From an uncultured Mycoplasmataceae bacterium (GTDB lineage: Bacteria; Bacillota_I; Bacilli_A; Mycoplasmatales; Mycoplasmoidaceae): 64,000 nucleotides of DNA. The notes under the pieces were generated by a model that made no database searches, was not told the origin of the DNA, and worked only from the letters and a program-made list of their open reading frames with translations. The translations under genes and the position numbers were made by a program. Shown here one piece after another: positions 1-11,605 of this stretch. The DNA is taken from the NCBI GenBank assembly GCA_947041945.1, contig CAMREV010000001.1, positions 45,644 through 109,643 on the forward strand. The letters are read 5' to 3'. How positions within the stretch are numbered: position 1 is the stretch's first letter; each line of letters opens with the position of its first letter.

Positions 1-297
1 CTTTGTGAAATTGCTAATAAAGTTGATGCTGATATATTTGTTATTTTAACAGCAGTTGATAATATTTGTATCAACTTCAACAAACCTAATCAAGAAAAAC
101 TTTCAAAAGTAAATGTATCTGAACTAGAAAAATATTGTTCAGAAAATCAATTTGCTCCTGGAAGTATGCTCCCTAAAGTTGAAGCTGCAATTAAGTTTGT
201 TAAAGGTCACAATAATAGAAGTGCAATTATTGCTTCATTAGATAAAATGGAAGAAGCATTAAATGGTCAATCAGGAACATTAATCACTAACTTATAA
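1..297 (+). CDS. arcC: Carbamate kinase, C-terminal part (cut by window start)
   Basis: The last 98 codons of a carbamate kinase, open from the first base and ending in TAA. The motif FAPGSMLPKVEAAIKFV matches the conserved carbamate-kinase segment (F-x-x-GSM-x-PK-x-EA) that helps form the substrate pocket. Known role: the enzyme converts carbamoyl phosphate plus ADP to ATP, the energy-yielding last step of the arginine deiminase pathway. An amino-acid permease follows 71 bases later, which fits an arcC-arcD style arrangement. The N-terminal half lies outside the window. Confidence 0.9.
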   Translation, partial: LCEIANKVDADIFVILTAVDNICINFNKPNQEKLSKVNVSELEKYCSENQFAPGSMLPKVEAAIKFVKGHNNRSAIIASLDKMEEALNGQSGTLITNL

Positions 298-321
298 GCA
301 AATATTAATTTTTTAATATGT

Positions 322-327
322 TATACT
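322..327 (+). promoter_or_regulatory. Candidate -10 box of the permease gene
   Basis: TATACT lies 42 bases before the permease ATG, just after a small inverted repeat (ATATTAA / TTAATAT, about 303-320) that may end the carbamate kinase transcript. No convincing -35 box is seen. Confidence 0.3.
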
Positions 328-368
328 AAAAACAAATAAAAAATGAATAATAAAATTAAAGGAAATTT

Positions 369-2051
369 ATGAAAAAAGTAAAAGGCAAGTCTCAAAAATT
401 TGATTCTGTAAAAGAACCAACTATGCAGCCTATATCTGAAGCTTCAACATCTAAAAAAATATCATTCTTCTCTGCAATGATGGTTGTTGTTGGATCATCT
501 GTAGGTGCTGGAATATTTCTAAGATCTGCTTCTGTCCTTGAGCACGCTCAAGGAAGTTTACCACTAGCAATTTTAAGTTGACTTGTTGCATCATTTGCAG
601 TTATTGCAATGGCATTGAGTTTAATTGAAATTGCGAGTGCAAGAAACGATAATTTATCATTAATTGGATGATGTAAAACTTTCAATAGTAGAATAATGTA
701 CAAAGCATCAAAAAACTTTATGTTTTACATTTATTTACCACTTACCTACTTCTTTATGCCCATGTATGTATTAATACAATTACAAGATGGAATTGGTGTT
801 TGAACACATACAACTATTGCTTCAGATGGCGTGGTAAGTCTAGGTTCTTTTACATTTGGAACAAATGTTGATTGATTAATATGAGGTGCGATTTCAATAG
901 TAATTAGTATTTACTTTATCATGTCAGCAGGATTATCTTCAAAAGTGGGTAATATTCAAAACTTATTAATTAGTTTTGTTAAATTTATACCATTATTAAT
1001 TGCTGCATTTATTGGTTATGCTTTTGTTGCAATGAATGGAACTGGAGGAATAGAAACAGCACCAGGTGTTCCTGTTCCACCTGAAATAGGGGCTACTCCT
1101 GTTAATCCATTCTATGATCCAACAAGATTCTCAACATTCAACCCAGGTTTTGGAATGTTCTTAGCTATTTCAGGAATCTTCTTTGCATATGATGGATTCT
1201 ATGTAACTGCTGGATTACAAACTGAAATGAAAGAACCTCAAAAAACTCCTAAGGCCATTTTATTTGGATTAATAATTGTTACTGTAATTTATTTAGCAAT
1301 TGCAATTTCAATGTCATTAAATGGTACTGGTAGTTTCTATGGATTTGGTGAATGATTAGTTGGAGAAAACTTAGGCTGATTATTTGGAATAATTAATATA
1401 TTAATTTCAATTGGTATTTTAGGAATCATTAATGGATTCTCATTATGAGCTCCAAGATTTGTAGAAGATTTAATAAAAGAAAATGAATTACCATTTTCAA
1501 ATAAATATGTTAATAAATTAAATGCTAACAAACCAATAGTTGGTATTAAATATACATTATTTGCAAGTATTCCAATTATGGTATTATTTACAATAATTGG
1601 AGCCCTAGCATTTGAAAATACAGGAAATTATCCTGACTATGGTTCTGGTATGGCTTCACTATATAGTTTCTGTGATATAGTTGCTAACTGAACTGCTGTG
1701 TTTGCATTTGCATTTATTACTGCTGCAATTTATGGTGGAATTAGAAATAGAAAAACACAAAAAATTGAAACACAAAAATATAAAAACTTTATGCCTTATG
1801 CTATAACAGCTGTTGGTATAATGTCAGTAACGTTATTCATTACTGTATTAAATCCAATAATAGATTTAATGTTAATCTATGTCCCTAATGCAAACATATC
1901 GCAAGAAGGACTACTTGGTAGAATAATGCTTGTTATTGTTTTAATCTTATTTATTGCTATCATGTTTGTTCCAACAATCATTGAAGATAAAATTAATGAA
2001 AAAAGATCAGGCAAAAAAACAACTTTAGACTTACAAGAAAATCTAGAATAA
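369..2051 (+). CDS. arcD: APC-family amino-acid permease, probable arginine/ornithine antiporter
   Basis: A 560-residue polytopic membrane protein with many in-frame TGA (Trp) codons. After a polar N-terminus of about 35 residues it shows the APC-superfamily signature GSSVGAGIF in the first membrane segment, followed by about a dozen hydrophobic segments. The ATG follows the ribosome site AGGAAAT. Its place directly behind carbamate kinase suggests it exchanges arginine for ornithine to feed the arginine deiminase pathway; that substrate is inferred from context, since APC permeases carry many amino acids. It ends in a strong hairpin terminator. Confidence 0.8.
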
Positions 2052-2066
2052 TAATTTTCAAAAATT

Positions 2067-2102
2067 AAAAACTAAAAAACAATTCGTTTTTTAGTTTTTT
2101 TT
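2067..2102 (+). terminator. Rho-independent terminator after the permease
   Basis: Perfect 14-bp stem (arms 2067-2080 and 2086-2099) with loop AATTC and a run of T. It separates the arginine genes from the glycolytic operon. Confidence 0.85.
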
Positions 2103-2153
2103 ATTTGTGCAAAAAAAAGTAGTAAAATTATAGGGTAATCTAAAAGGAAATTT

Positions 2154-2915
2154 ATGAGAAAAAAACTAATTATCGGAAATTGAAAAATGAACAAAACTAA
2201 AAGTGAAATTTTAAGTTTTGTAAAAGATTTTCAAAATGAAATAAAAAATTTAAATTTAAATTGTGACTATGGAATTGCTCCATCTTCAATATATTTAGAC
2301 TTTACAAAGGAAGCATTTAAAGATAATAATAAAATTATTATTTCTGCTCAAGATGCACACTTTGAAGAAAAAGGAGCTTTTACTGGATCTAACTCTTGAT
2401 CACAGATAAAAGATATTGGAATCAAATATTCAATTATTGGACACTCTGAAAGAAGAGAAATGTTTGGAGATAATAATACTGTTGTTAATAAAAAAACATC
2501 TAAATTATTAGAAGAAAAAATTGTCCCAATTCTTTGTGTTGGTGAATCTTTAGAAGATAGAGAATCTGGTAAAGCAAATGATTTTGTTACCAAACAACTT
2601 GAAATGGCTTTAATTGGAATTAAAGAAAATGAAATTAAAGATTTAGTAATTGCATATGAACCAATTTGAGCTATTGGTACTGGTAAAAGCGCAACTTCAC
2701 AAGATGCTGAAGATATGTGTGCTGAAATAAGAAATAAAATAAAATGTTTATATGGTGAAGAAATTGCAAATAAAATAATTATTTTATATGGTGGATCAGT
2801 TAATGAAAAAAATGGTAAAGAATATTTATCACAAAATAACATTGATGGAGCCCTAGTTGGCGGAGCATCATTAGATGCAAAACTATTTGTTAGATTATTA
2901 AAAGTAGTTGCATAA
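2154..2915 (+). CDS. tpiA: Triosephosphate isomerase
   Basis: A 253-residue protein of normal family length that interconverts dihydroxyacetone phosphate and glyceraldehyde 3-phosphate. Visible motifs: GNWKMN near the N-terminus (catalytic Lys, Trp encoded by TGA), GHSERR near residue 95 (catalytic His), AYEPIWAIGTG near residue 167 (catalytic Glu) and YGGSV (phosphate binding). The ATG follows AAAGGAAATTT. Its stop overlaps the gpmI start by one base (TAATG), indicating translational coupling in a tpiA-gpmI-eno glycolytic operon. Confidence 0.97.
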
Positions 2916-4429
2916 TGAAAAAACCAGTTTTATTAGCAATCTTAGATGGTTATGGTATTGCACCTGCTTCAAAGATGAATGCAATTTCACTTGCTAACAC
3001 ACCTACTTTAGATAAACTATTAAGTGGAGAATATCCTTATGTTGAACTAGAAGCTTCTGGTATGGCAGTTGGTCTTCCTGAAGGTCAAATCGGTAACTCA
3101 GAAGTTGGACATTTAAACATTGGTGCAGGAAGAACAGTTTATACTGGACTTTCTTTAATCAATAAAGATGTAAAGGATGATAACTTAAAAAACAATGAAG
3201 GATTAAAACTTGCAATTAAACATGCAAAGGATAATAACTCTAAATTTCATATTATGGGATTAATGTCTCCTGGTGGAGTTCATTCTCATGAAGAACACAT
3301 CTTTGCTTTAATGAAAATTGCTAGTTGAAATGGATTACAACCTGTAGTTCACTTATTCACAGATGGTAGAGACGTTCCGCCTAGATGAATTAAAAACAGT
3401 ATTGATAAACTTAATATTGTTTTAAAAGAAACTAATGGAATTATTGGATCTATTTCTGGAAGATATTATGCAATGGATCGTGATAAAAGATGAGATAGAG
3501 TTCAAACTGCTTACGATGTTTTAATTGGTAATACAGATAAAACCTTTACAGATATCTATAAATATATAGATGAACAATATTCTGCAAATATTAATGATGA
3601 GTTTTTTACTCCCACAATAAATGTTGATATTGAAAAAGCAAAAATTAATGATAACGATTCAATTATCTTTGCAAATTTTAGACCAGATAGAGCAAGAGAA
3701 TTATCTCATTTAATAATTGGTTCTAAATATTATGATTATGTGAATGAAAATAAAAAGAAAAATTTATTTTTTGTAACAATGATGAAGTATGAAGGAATTG
3801 AACCAAGTTTTGTATTATTTCCTCCAACAAAAATTACAAATACAATTGGAGAAGTAGTTTCAAAAAATGGTTTATCTCAATTAAGAATTGCTGAAACTGA
3901 AAAATATGCACATGTTACATTCTTTATGGATGGCGGAATTGAAATTGATTTTCCAAAAGAAGATAAGATTTTAATTGATTCTCCAAAAGTAAATACATAT
4001 GATGAAGCATATAAAATGTCTGCTGAAGGTATTACAAAAAAACTATTAGAAGTAATGGGCAATTATGATTTAATAATTTTAAACTTTGCAAACCCTGATA
4101 TGCTAGGACATACAGGAAACATTGAGAAAACAATTTTATCAATTGAATTTATTGATTCTCAAATTAAAATAATTTGAGATAAAATAAATGAACTTCACGG
4201 AACAATGTTTTTAACTTCAGATCATGGTAATGCTGAATCTATGTTAGATGAAAAAGGCAATATTGTTACTGCACATACAACAAATTTAGTACCTTTCGTT
4301 TGTACAGATAAAAATATTTTGCTTAAAAAAAGTGGAAATTTGTCAAATATTGCAAGTACTATATTACAATATATAATGTTAGACATACCAAAAGAAATGA
4401 CATCAAGTTCATTATTGGTTAGTAAATAA
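2915..4429 (+). CDS. gpmI: 2,3-bisphosphoglycerate-independent phosphoglycerate mutase
   Basis: A 504-residue protein, the usual length for the Mn-dependent cofactor-independent mutase that converts 3- to 2-phosphoglycerate. The phosphorylated serine lies in GNSEVGHLNIGAG near residue 62, and metal-binding motifs appear late (NPDMLGHTGN near 390, TSDHGNAE near 433). Several Trp residues are coded by TGA. It starts on the last base of the tpiA stop codon and is followed 30 bases later by enolase, so three consecutive lower-glycolysis steps appear co-transcribed. Confidence 0.97.
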
Positions 4430-4459
4430 ATAATTTTAGAAAAAAAAGAGGAATAAAAA

Positions 4460-5809
<1,350 letters not shown>

Positions 5810-5815
5810 TTTTTT

Positions 5816-5848
5816 AAAAAATATGATTGATAAAATCATATTTTTTTT
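5816..5848 (+). terminator. Rho-independent terminator of the glycolytic operon
   Basis: 13-bp stem (arms 5816-5828 and 5834-5846) with a five-base loop GATAA and a T-run, starting seven bases after the eno stop. Confidence 0.85.
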
Positions 5849-5858
5849 ATATTAAATA

Positions 5859-5864
5859 TATAAT
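5859..5864 (+). promoter_or_regulatory. Candidate -10 box of the methyltransferase gene
   Basis: TATAAT lies 29 bases before the methyltransferase ATG and just past the eno terminator, so the gene probably has its own promoter. No clear -35 box is seen. Confidence 0.5.
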
Positions 5865-5892
5865 ATTAAAGATATTAGTTGTTGAAGGAAAT

Positions 5893-7038
5893 ATGAAAAA
5901 AATAAAATTGTTTGAAGCGTTTGCTGGAATTGGCTCACAATATAAAGCTTTAAAAAATATTTCTAAAGATAAAAAATGAGACATTGAAGTTGTAGGAATA
6001 GTTGAATGATATGTTGATGCTATTATTGCTTACTTAGCAATTCACCATAATCTTAAACACATTAAAAAAGACAAAACAACAATTAACTCACTTAGTTTAA
6101 ATTCAAAAGACTTAATAACTGAAAGACAATTTAATAATTTACAAAATACTGAAAAAGCATTCTTTATTAATAAATCAAAAGAACTATGTAATAACTTATT
6201 TGATATTACTAAAGTAACTTATAAAGAAATGCCAAAAGATATTGACATCTTTACTTATTCATTCCCTTGTCAAGATTTATCTCAACAAGGAAAACAAAGA
6301 GGAATGACCAAAGATACTAGAAGTGGATTATTATTTCAAATTGATCGTATTCTTTCAGAAATGAAGAAAAACTACTCAATAAATGACTTACCTAAGTATT
6401 TACTATTAGAAAATGTTACAAATATTGTTTCTAAGAGGCATTTAAGCGCATATAACAAGTGATTAGATAAATTACATAGATTAGGTTACGAATCTAAAAC
6501 TTATGTCTTAAACTCAAGGAATTTTGGTTCTCCTCAAAATAGAGTAAGAACATTTTGTATTTCAGTTAGAAAAGACTTTAAAGAAAAAGTTAATTTTAGT
6601 TTTCCTGAATTTGAAAATATAGACAAAAAGAATAAAAAAATTAAATCTATTTTAGAAAAAGAAGTAGATGAAAAGTATTATATGAATAATTTAATGACCT
6701 ATTCAAAAACTGATGAAAAAAAATCAAAAAATGGATTAATAAAATGTTATTTAAAAAACTACACTAATTTTAATAGTGAAGCATATTTATATAGTATTGA
6801 AGGTAAGGGCCCAACATTAACTGCTTCTGGTGCAAACAGTAGAATTAAAATATGAATTAACAACAGAATAAGAAGACTAACACCATTGGAAGCTTATTTG
6901 TATATGGGATTTAAAAAACAAGATTTTAATAATGTAAATAGATTAGAAATTTTAAATGAAAGACAAATGGTTTTCACTGCAGGAAATTCTATTTCGATTG
7001 AAGCATTAGAAGGAATATTTAATTCTTTTAAGTTTTAG
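5893..7038 (+). CDS. DNA cytosine-5 methyltransferase, M.MpeI-like (probable CpG specificity)
   Basis: A 381-residue C5-cytosine methyltransferase. Motif I is FEAFAGIGS near residue 7 (AdoMet binding), motif IV is SFPCQDLS with the catalytic Cys126, motif VI is ENV at about residue 173, motif VIII is SPQNRVR, and motif X is AGNSI near the C-terminus. The start FEAFAGIGSQYKALKNI and the target-recognition stretch GPTLTASGANSRIKI closely resemble M.MpeI, the CpG methyltransferase of Mycoplasma penetrans, as recalled from family knowledge. CpG specificity is therefore inferred. No restriction enzyme is recognisable beside it, so it looks like an orphan or a partner of the ATPase gene that follows. 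Confidence 0.9.
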
Positions 7039-7090
7039 AATAAAAGGTGATTTTAATTAAAGGAATTTAATGGTTATGTTATTATTATTT

Positions 7091-7096
7091 TATAAT
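7091..7096 (+). promoter_or_regulatory. Candidate -10 box of the AAA ATPase gene
   Basis: TATAAT lies about 160 bases before the ATPase start. A 20-bp perfect palindrome begins 18 bases downstream, close to where transcription would begin. Confidence 0.4.
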
Positions 7097-7114
7097 GTTA
7101 AATTAAAAGATAAT

Positions 7115-7134
7115 GATCATTTTTAAAAATGATC
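7115..7134 (+). repeat. 20-bp perfect palindrome, operator-like
   Basis: GATCATTTTTAAAAATGATC is a perfect palindrome in the gap between the methyltransferase and the ATPase genes. It could bind a dimeric regulator, or form a weak hairpin ending the methyltransferase transcript. It has two GATC ends. It lacks a following T-run, so a terminator role is less likely. Confidence 0.5.
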
Positions 7135-7253
7135 AATATTGTTAAAAAGAACTATAGAAGATTTATATTAATTTAATAAATTAAATTTTTTGAATAACAA
7201 AATATTATAAAGTTAATTAAATCTATAAAAAAAGAAAAAAGAAGATTAGAAAT

Positions 7254-9404
7254 ATGTTTGAAAAATTTAAATCCGATAATCCAAACTTTATTCTTTCTGA
7301 AGATCAATCAAAAAAGTTAAATGATGGCAAAGTTATATATTTGTTTGGAAAAAACGGAAGCGGTAAAACAACTTTGTCAAGGGAAATAGAATCTTATTTT
7401 TATAAAGAAGTAGAATTATTTATTTTTAATGAAGACTATATAAGTAAAAACTTATATGTTCAAGATCTTAATTCATTAAAATCAGAAGTGAAACAACTTC
7501 CATCCACAAAAGAAAATACTTTCAAAATATTTTTTGGAAAAGAGTTAATCAATTTAAAAGATAAATTAGATAAAAAGATAGATTATTTTAAGCAACTAAA
7601 AGATCAATTTAATTCTCATAAAATTAAACCAAAATACATGTATGAATTAAAAGAAGTTAATTTAGAAGGTAATGTTGATTTAAAAAGTTGAAATGATTTA
7701 AAAATAAATGATAAAAATATTATTAAAAATATGAAAAACTTTAACGATATGGACAAAATAAAAAAAGAATTTGATAGTAAATTTAGTTCAATTAAGAATT
7801 ATAAAGATCAATTTGATTTTTATAAAGAAATAAATGATTTAAAAAAATGTATCAAGGATCAAAATAAAAATATATTGCAAATAAATTCACTATATAAAGA
7901 AAAGATTAAAAATCAAGTAATAATTGATTTCCATGAAAATTCAAAAAATTATTTTGAAAAAGACACTATAGAATTTTTAGAAAAAGAATATCATTTATCT
8001 GATTTAGAAAAATATTTAGAAAAATGAAAAACAAATAAAAATGAAAAAATTGAATTGTTTGCAAAAAATAATAAAAAAATTTCAAATAAAATAATTAATA
8101 TTGAAAAAAACAATCTTTTTGATAATTTGTTAGATGAAAAAAATAAAAATTTTATTATGGAAACTAAAAAAAGAAACAGTATCAAAATAGATACTTATAG
8201 TAATGAAAATGCTATTTTTGAATTGGAAGAAGAAATTATTATTCATGGAAAAAAAGAAATAAAAAATTCTTTCGGAGCGTGACTAGAGGAAAATAAATGG
8301 TATCTTATAGATGACTGTGAAAATTTAAATGATTTATTTAATAAAATAATAAAATATGACAAAAATATTAAGCTCATTAAGAAAGAAATAACAGAAAAAA
8401 CTAATGATTTAGGAAAATCATTTATTGAAAAATTAAATAATCATATTAAAACATTATCAAATGAAAACTTTAATATTTTATTTGAGTTAGAAAGTGTTTC
8501 AAATAGAAGTATGATTAAACTATATTTTAATAATAATAGAAATTTCAATAGTCTTTCTGCTGGTGAAAAGTCAATAATTTCTTTTGCGTATTTTTTAACT
8601 GATTTAGAGAATAATTTAATAAAAATTAAAAAACCTTTTATTGTTTTTATTGATGATCCATTTGATTCAAATGATCATTACAAATATGATAATTTTAGCA
8701 AGATAAAATTTGAAAATATGGGACTTTCAGATTTTATAAAAAAAGTTTCTTTAGAAAATAAAGTTAAATCAAAATTAATAATTACCACTCATAATATTCA
8801 CATTTTAATGTCATTTATTAGAAGTTTACGTAGCGAACATAATGAAGATTTTTTTATACAACAAAATGATTTAACAAAAAGCAATATTTTTGTCAAAGAA
8901 ATAGTTAATCATTCAAACAAGATTAATATAAATGACATTGATATAAAGCTTTTTTTTCCAATAGAAAAAAATATAACAGAATTTTTAAAAACCGCAATTG
9001 AAAAATTTATGAAAATAGAAAAATATAATGATATTGAAATTCAAATTTTTAAATTAATTTTATGTTTATTAATTAAAATATACGATTCATCTGAATCAGA
9101 ATTGAGAGCTAAATATAAATCATATATTAAAGAACACTCTCCTAAATGAAATGTAAAAGAAGAAAAAGTAATAAAAATAAGAGATATACCGATTAGTTTT
9201 AAAGAAATTAATAAACAAAATATAAAGATTTTTTTGGATAAATATTCAGAAAAAAAAGAATATAGCAATGACATTGTTATTTATTTGAATTTTATAAAAA
9301 CAAAATATGAAAAAATTTTTTTGACTGAAGATCAAGAACAAATTAAAAGAATGAGACATAAAATATTTACATCAACATTATTCAATGATATATTAGAAGA
9401 ATAA
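7254..9404 (+). CDS. AAA_13-type ATPase, PrrC/RloC-like, possible defence protein
   Basis: A 716-residue ATPase. Walker A is FGKNGSGKTT (residues 31-40), followed by FNEDYISKN typical of the AAA_13 family, a long Lys/Glu-rich region (about 90-400) likely to be helical or coiled coil, the ABC-type signature SLSAGEK (433-439), Walker B FIVFIDDPFDS (about 461-471) and an H-loop ITTHN. This order fits the AAA_13 family that includes the tRNA-cleaving stress proteins PrrC and RloC. No CxxC zinc hook as in RloC is seen, and the last 200 residues have no motif I can assign, so nuclease activity is unproven. It sits next to a DNA methyltransferase, a typical defence setting. Composition is very AT-rich. 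Confidence 0.7.
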
Positions 9405-9622
9405 TAATATATAGGTAAGTATTTGGTCCTTAAATTATCTATTTTCTTGATAATAAATATAGTATTTATCTAGTTTGTGATTCCTATTAGAAATATATGA
9501 TTAAATTAATAGTTTATTATTTATTTTTTTATGTTAAATTTATATATGTATATTAATATGACTACTACTGTGTTATAAATCATTTGGTTTATTACTGTGT
9601 AATAGTGGAAGAAAAGGAAATT
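9405..9622 (+). other. rpsO leader region
   Basis: About 220 AT-rich bases between the ATPase and rpsO hold no gene I can support. Promoter-like TA-rich stretches occur near 9540-9560 and 9570-9578. S15 commonly represses its own messenger through leader structure, but no such structure can be assigned here with confidence. Confidence 0.3.
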
Positions 9623-9895
9623 ATGGCAATAAGTAAAGCTACAAAAGAAAAAATCATCCAAGAAGTTGGTGGAAGTAAAGAAAATACTGGAATGACTGAA
9701 GTTCAAATCACTATTTTAACAGCTGAAATTAAATCTTTAACTGATCATATGATTTTAAATAAGAAAGATAACATCTCTAAAAGAGGGTTACAAAAAAAAG
9801 TTTCTAAAAGAAAATCTTTATTAACTTATTTAAAAAGAAAAGACATTGAAAGATATAGAAATATTCTTAAAACTTTAGGTTTAAGAGGTAACTAA
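9623..9895 (+). CDS. rpsO: 30S ribosomal protein S15
   Basis: A 90-residue protein with the S15 pattern: [16 protein letters not shown] at the start, [14 protein letters not shown], then [18 protein letters not shown] and [14 protein letters not shown]. It binds 16S rRNA in the small subunit platform. The ATG chosen follows the ribosome site AAAGGAAATT; an upstream in-frame ATG at 9584 has none. A hairpin terminator follows at once. The 3' end of this gene plus its terminator is repeated at 11408-11520. Confidence 0.97.
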   Translation: MAISKATKEKIIQEVGGSKENTGMTEVQITILTAEIKSLTDHMILNKKDNISKRGLQKKVSKRKSLLTYLKRKDIERYRNILKTLGLRGN

Positions 9896-9896
9896 A

Positions 9897-9930
9897 AAAT
9901 AAGAAACATTTTGTTTCTTATTTTTTTATT
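9897..9930 (+). terminator. rpsO terminator
   Basis: 12-bp stem AAATAAGAAACA / TGTTTCTTATTT with a TTT loop and a T-run, directly after the rpsO stop. A near-identical copy lies at 11494-11526. Confidence 0.85.
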
Positions 9931-9937
9931 TCTTTTA

Positions 9938-10063
9938 ATAATAAAAAAGATTCTTTTTTATTAGAAAGAAACTTAGTAAATAACATAAACCAAGATACAA
10001 TATTTTGCTAAGAACAGTTACAACTATCCAAATATAGTTGTAACTGATAAAAAATCTAAGAGT
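9938..10063 (+). pseudogene. uvrC: Decayed internal fragment of uvrC
   Basis: About 120 bases align clearly with the resident uvrC at roughly 11824-11945. The translated pieces read KDSFLLERNLVNN and, after a one-base frameshift, HKPRYNILLRT, matching DSFLLERNLINKYKPRYNILLRT of the intact gene, and then run into stop codons. It lies right behind the rpsO terminator, lacks the 5' part of uvrC, and is diverged, so it is an old remnant. Together with the rpsO tail at 11408 it brackets the DUF4238-type gene. Confidence 0.85.
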
Positions 10064-10111
10064 TATTTACAAAAGAAATTTTGTTAAATAAAAGTAGTAT
10101 TTTGCCATTTC

Positions 10112-10140
10112 CAAATAAATGAAAAAAATTAATTTATAAT
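10112..10140 (+). promoter_or_regulatory. Promoter of the DUF4238-type gene, probably leaderless transcript
   Basis: TTGCCA (10112-10117) and TATAAT (10135-10140) are separated by exactly 17 bases. The ATG lies only 8 bases past the -10 box, so transcription would begin at or next to the start codon and the messenger would have no ribosome site. Confidence 0.65.
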
Positions 10141-10147
10141 TACTAAT

Positions 10148-11284
10148 ATGGAAAATAAAAGAAAAAAAATTAACAACCATTTTATTCAAAAGGCTTTTGC
10201 GAAAAATTTTTCTAATAACGGATTATTGAAATATACATATTACAAACCGAATTCAAAAGTTGAGGATGAAAAAACTTTTAATGTTAATGAAATAGATACT
10301 AGTAAGCACCCTATTGTAAAAAAAAAATTTTATTCTAGGGAAATTGAAGATGAAATGAATGAAATAGAAAATGATGGAATAAAAGTAATAAAAAAAATTG
10401 CTTATTATTCAAACAATAATATTGATAATAAAATTTCTTTAAACGGAAAAGAACTTTATCATTTAAAATTCTACTTTTTACTTAGCAATATAAGGACTAA
10501 TAAAATCAGAGAATTTATTTCCAATTTAAATGGAGATCATATATTTATTGATGCAGTTAAAAAAGATAAAAGAAGTGTAAAAGATATTCAAGAAAGTCAA
10601 ATAAAAACAATTATTGATGAATACAAAAGATATAAGAAAAAAGAATTATTATTATCAACAAAATTTTTTGATAGATATTGAGAAAGTGAAAATCATTCAT
10701 CATATGCTTTGAAAGATTGTACTCCTGAAAAAATTGTATTGTTTACTGCTTATAATATAATGAAATCAAGATTGCATATTTTTAAATTTAATAAAAATAA
10801 ATTATTTCTTCATGATGGGATTGCGTTTTCCTATAATCATTCATGTGGTGGGATTATTACATTTATGCCCATTTCCCCAAATATTGGAATTATGTTTTAT
10901 TTAGATCCTCCAATTACAATAAAATCATCAAAATGAGATTTTTTCAAAATTGATATTTTAGAAAAAAAAAGTAGTATTATTTATGTTAATGAATATCAAA
11001 TACAGCAAGAAAAAAGAAAATTTATTAGTGAAAAAAAACTTAATGATTCACAATTTGAAAAAGATCGATTAGATAGATATTTCTTTTTATTGATAGCTAG
11101 CAACTTTTTTCATGATGATGACAAACACACAAATGATATTTTAGAAGAAAGTGAAGAAGTTCAAGATATTTGTAATGCTATTGCCTTAATACAAAATAAA
11201 GATAGTTTTATAATATATCAAAAAAAAGAACATATTAAAGATGCTGAAATTAAGATGAAAAAAATTAATATATTATGAGGCTAG
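10148..11284 (+). CDS. DUF4238-like protein, accessory cargo gene
   Basis: A 378-residue protein. The N-terminal stretch NNHFIQKAFAKNFSNNG followed by KKFYSREIEDEMNEIE fits the start of the DUF4238 family (His-x-x-x-x-x-x-Phe, then an acidic helical segment). The function of that family is not established; members often occur in variable genome regions. The gene has a clean promoter but no ribosome site. It is framed by broken copies of uvrC (left) and rpsO (right), so it was probably acquired between two housekeeping genes. Family assignment is by pattern recognition only. Confidence 0.65.
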
Positions 11285-11396
11285 AATAATCAAGATAATA
11301 AAAAATAAGTAGCATAAGTTTTCAAACAATATAAAAAAGTTACTATTTATAATTAGGGCGACATATAAAATTATGTGCTTTCTTTTATTATCATTT

Positions 11397-11492
11397 ATGT
11401 TAAGATTAAAATCTTTATTAACTTATTTAAAAAGAAAAGACATTGAAAGATATAGAAGTATCATTAAAACTTTAGGTTTAAGAGGTAACTAA
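11397..11492 (+). pseudogene. rpsO: Truncated duplicate of the rpsO 3' end
   Basis: From 11408 the sequence repeats rpsO from 9811 through the stop and into the terminator with only a few substitutions. The frame is still open and encodes [27 protein letters not shown] in pieces identical or nearly so to S15, with a chance ATG at 11397 giving a 31-codon reading frame. The N-terminal two thirds of S15 are absent. It marks the right edge of the DUF4238 insertion. Confidence 0.9.
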
Positions 11493-11493
11493 A

Positions 11494-11527
11494 AAATAAG
11501 AAACATTTTGTTTTTTATTTTTTTTTA
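11494..11527 (+). terminator. Duplicate of the rpsO terminator
   Basis: Same stem as at 9897 with one mismatch (AAATAAGAAACA / TGTTTTTTATTT) and a T-run. It belongs to the duplicated rpsO tail. Confidence 0.7.
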
Positions 11528-11563
11528 TTAAATTATTAAAAATATTTTTTAATTTTTATTTAA

Positions 11564-11569
11564 TATAAT
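11564..11569 (+). promoter_or_regulatory. Candidate -10 box of uvrC
   Basis: TATAAT lies 37 bases before the uvrC start, behind the duplicated rpsO terminator. Confidence 0.45.
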
Positions 11570-11605
11570 TAATTAAATAAATACTTTGAAAATCAATGAG
11601 TTAAT

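Noticed and set aside
1337..1531. Minus-strand open frame inside the permease gene
   Set aside because: Shadow of the plus-strand coding sequence; no ribosome site or family pattern.
2348..2842. 164-codon minus-strand frame opposite tpiA
   Set aside because: Antisense to a well-conserved enzyme; composition is that of reversed coding sequence.
9405..11605. Insertion sequence around the DUF4238-type gene
   Set aside because: No transposase, no terminal inverted repeats; the flanking repeats are pieces of rpsO and uvrC.
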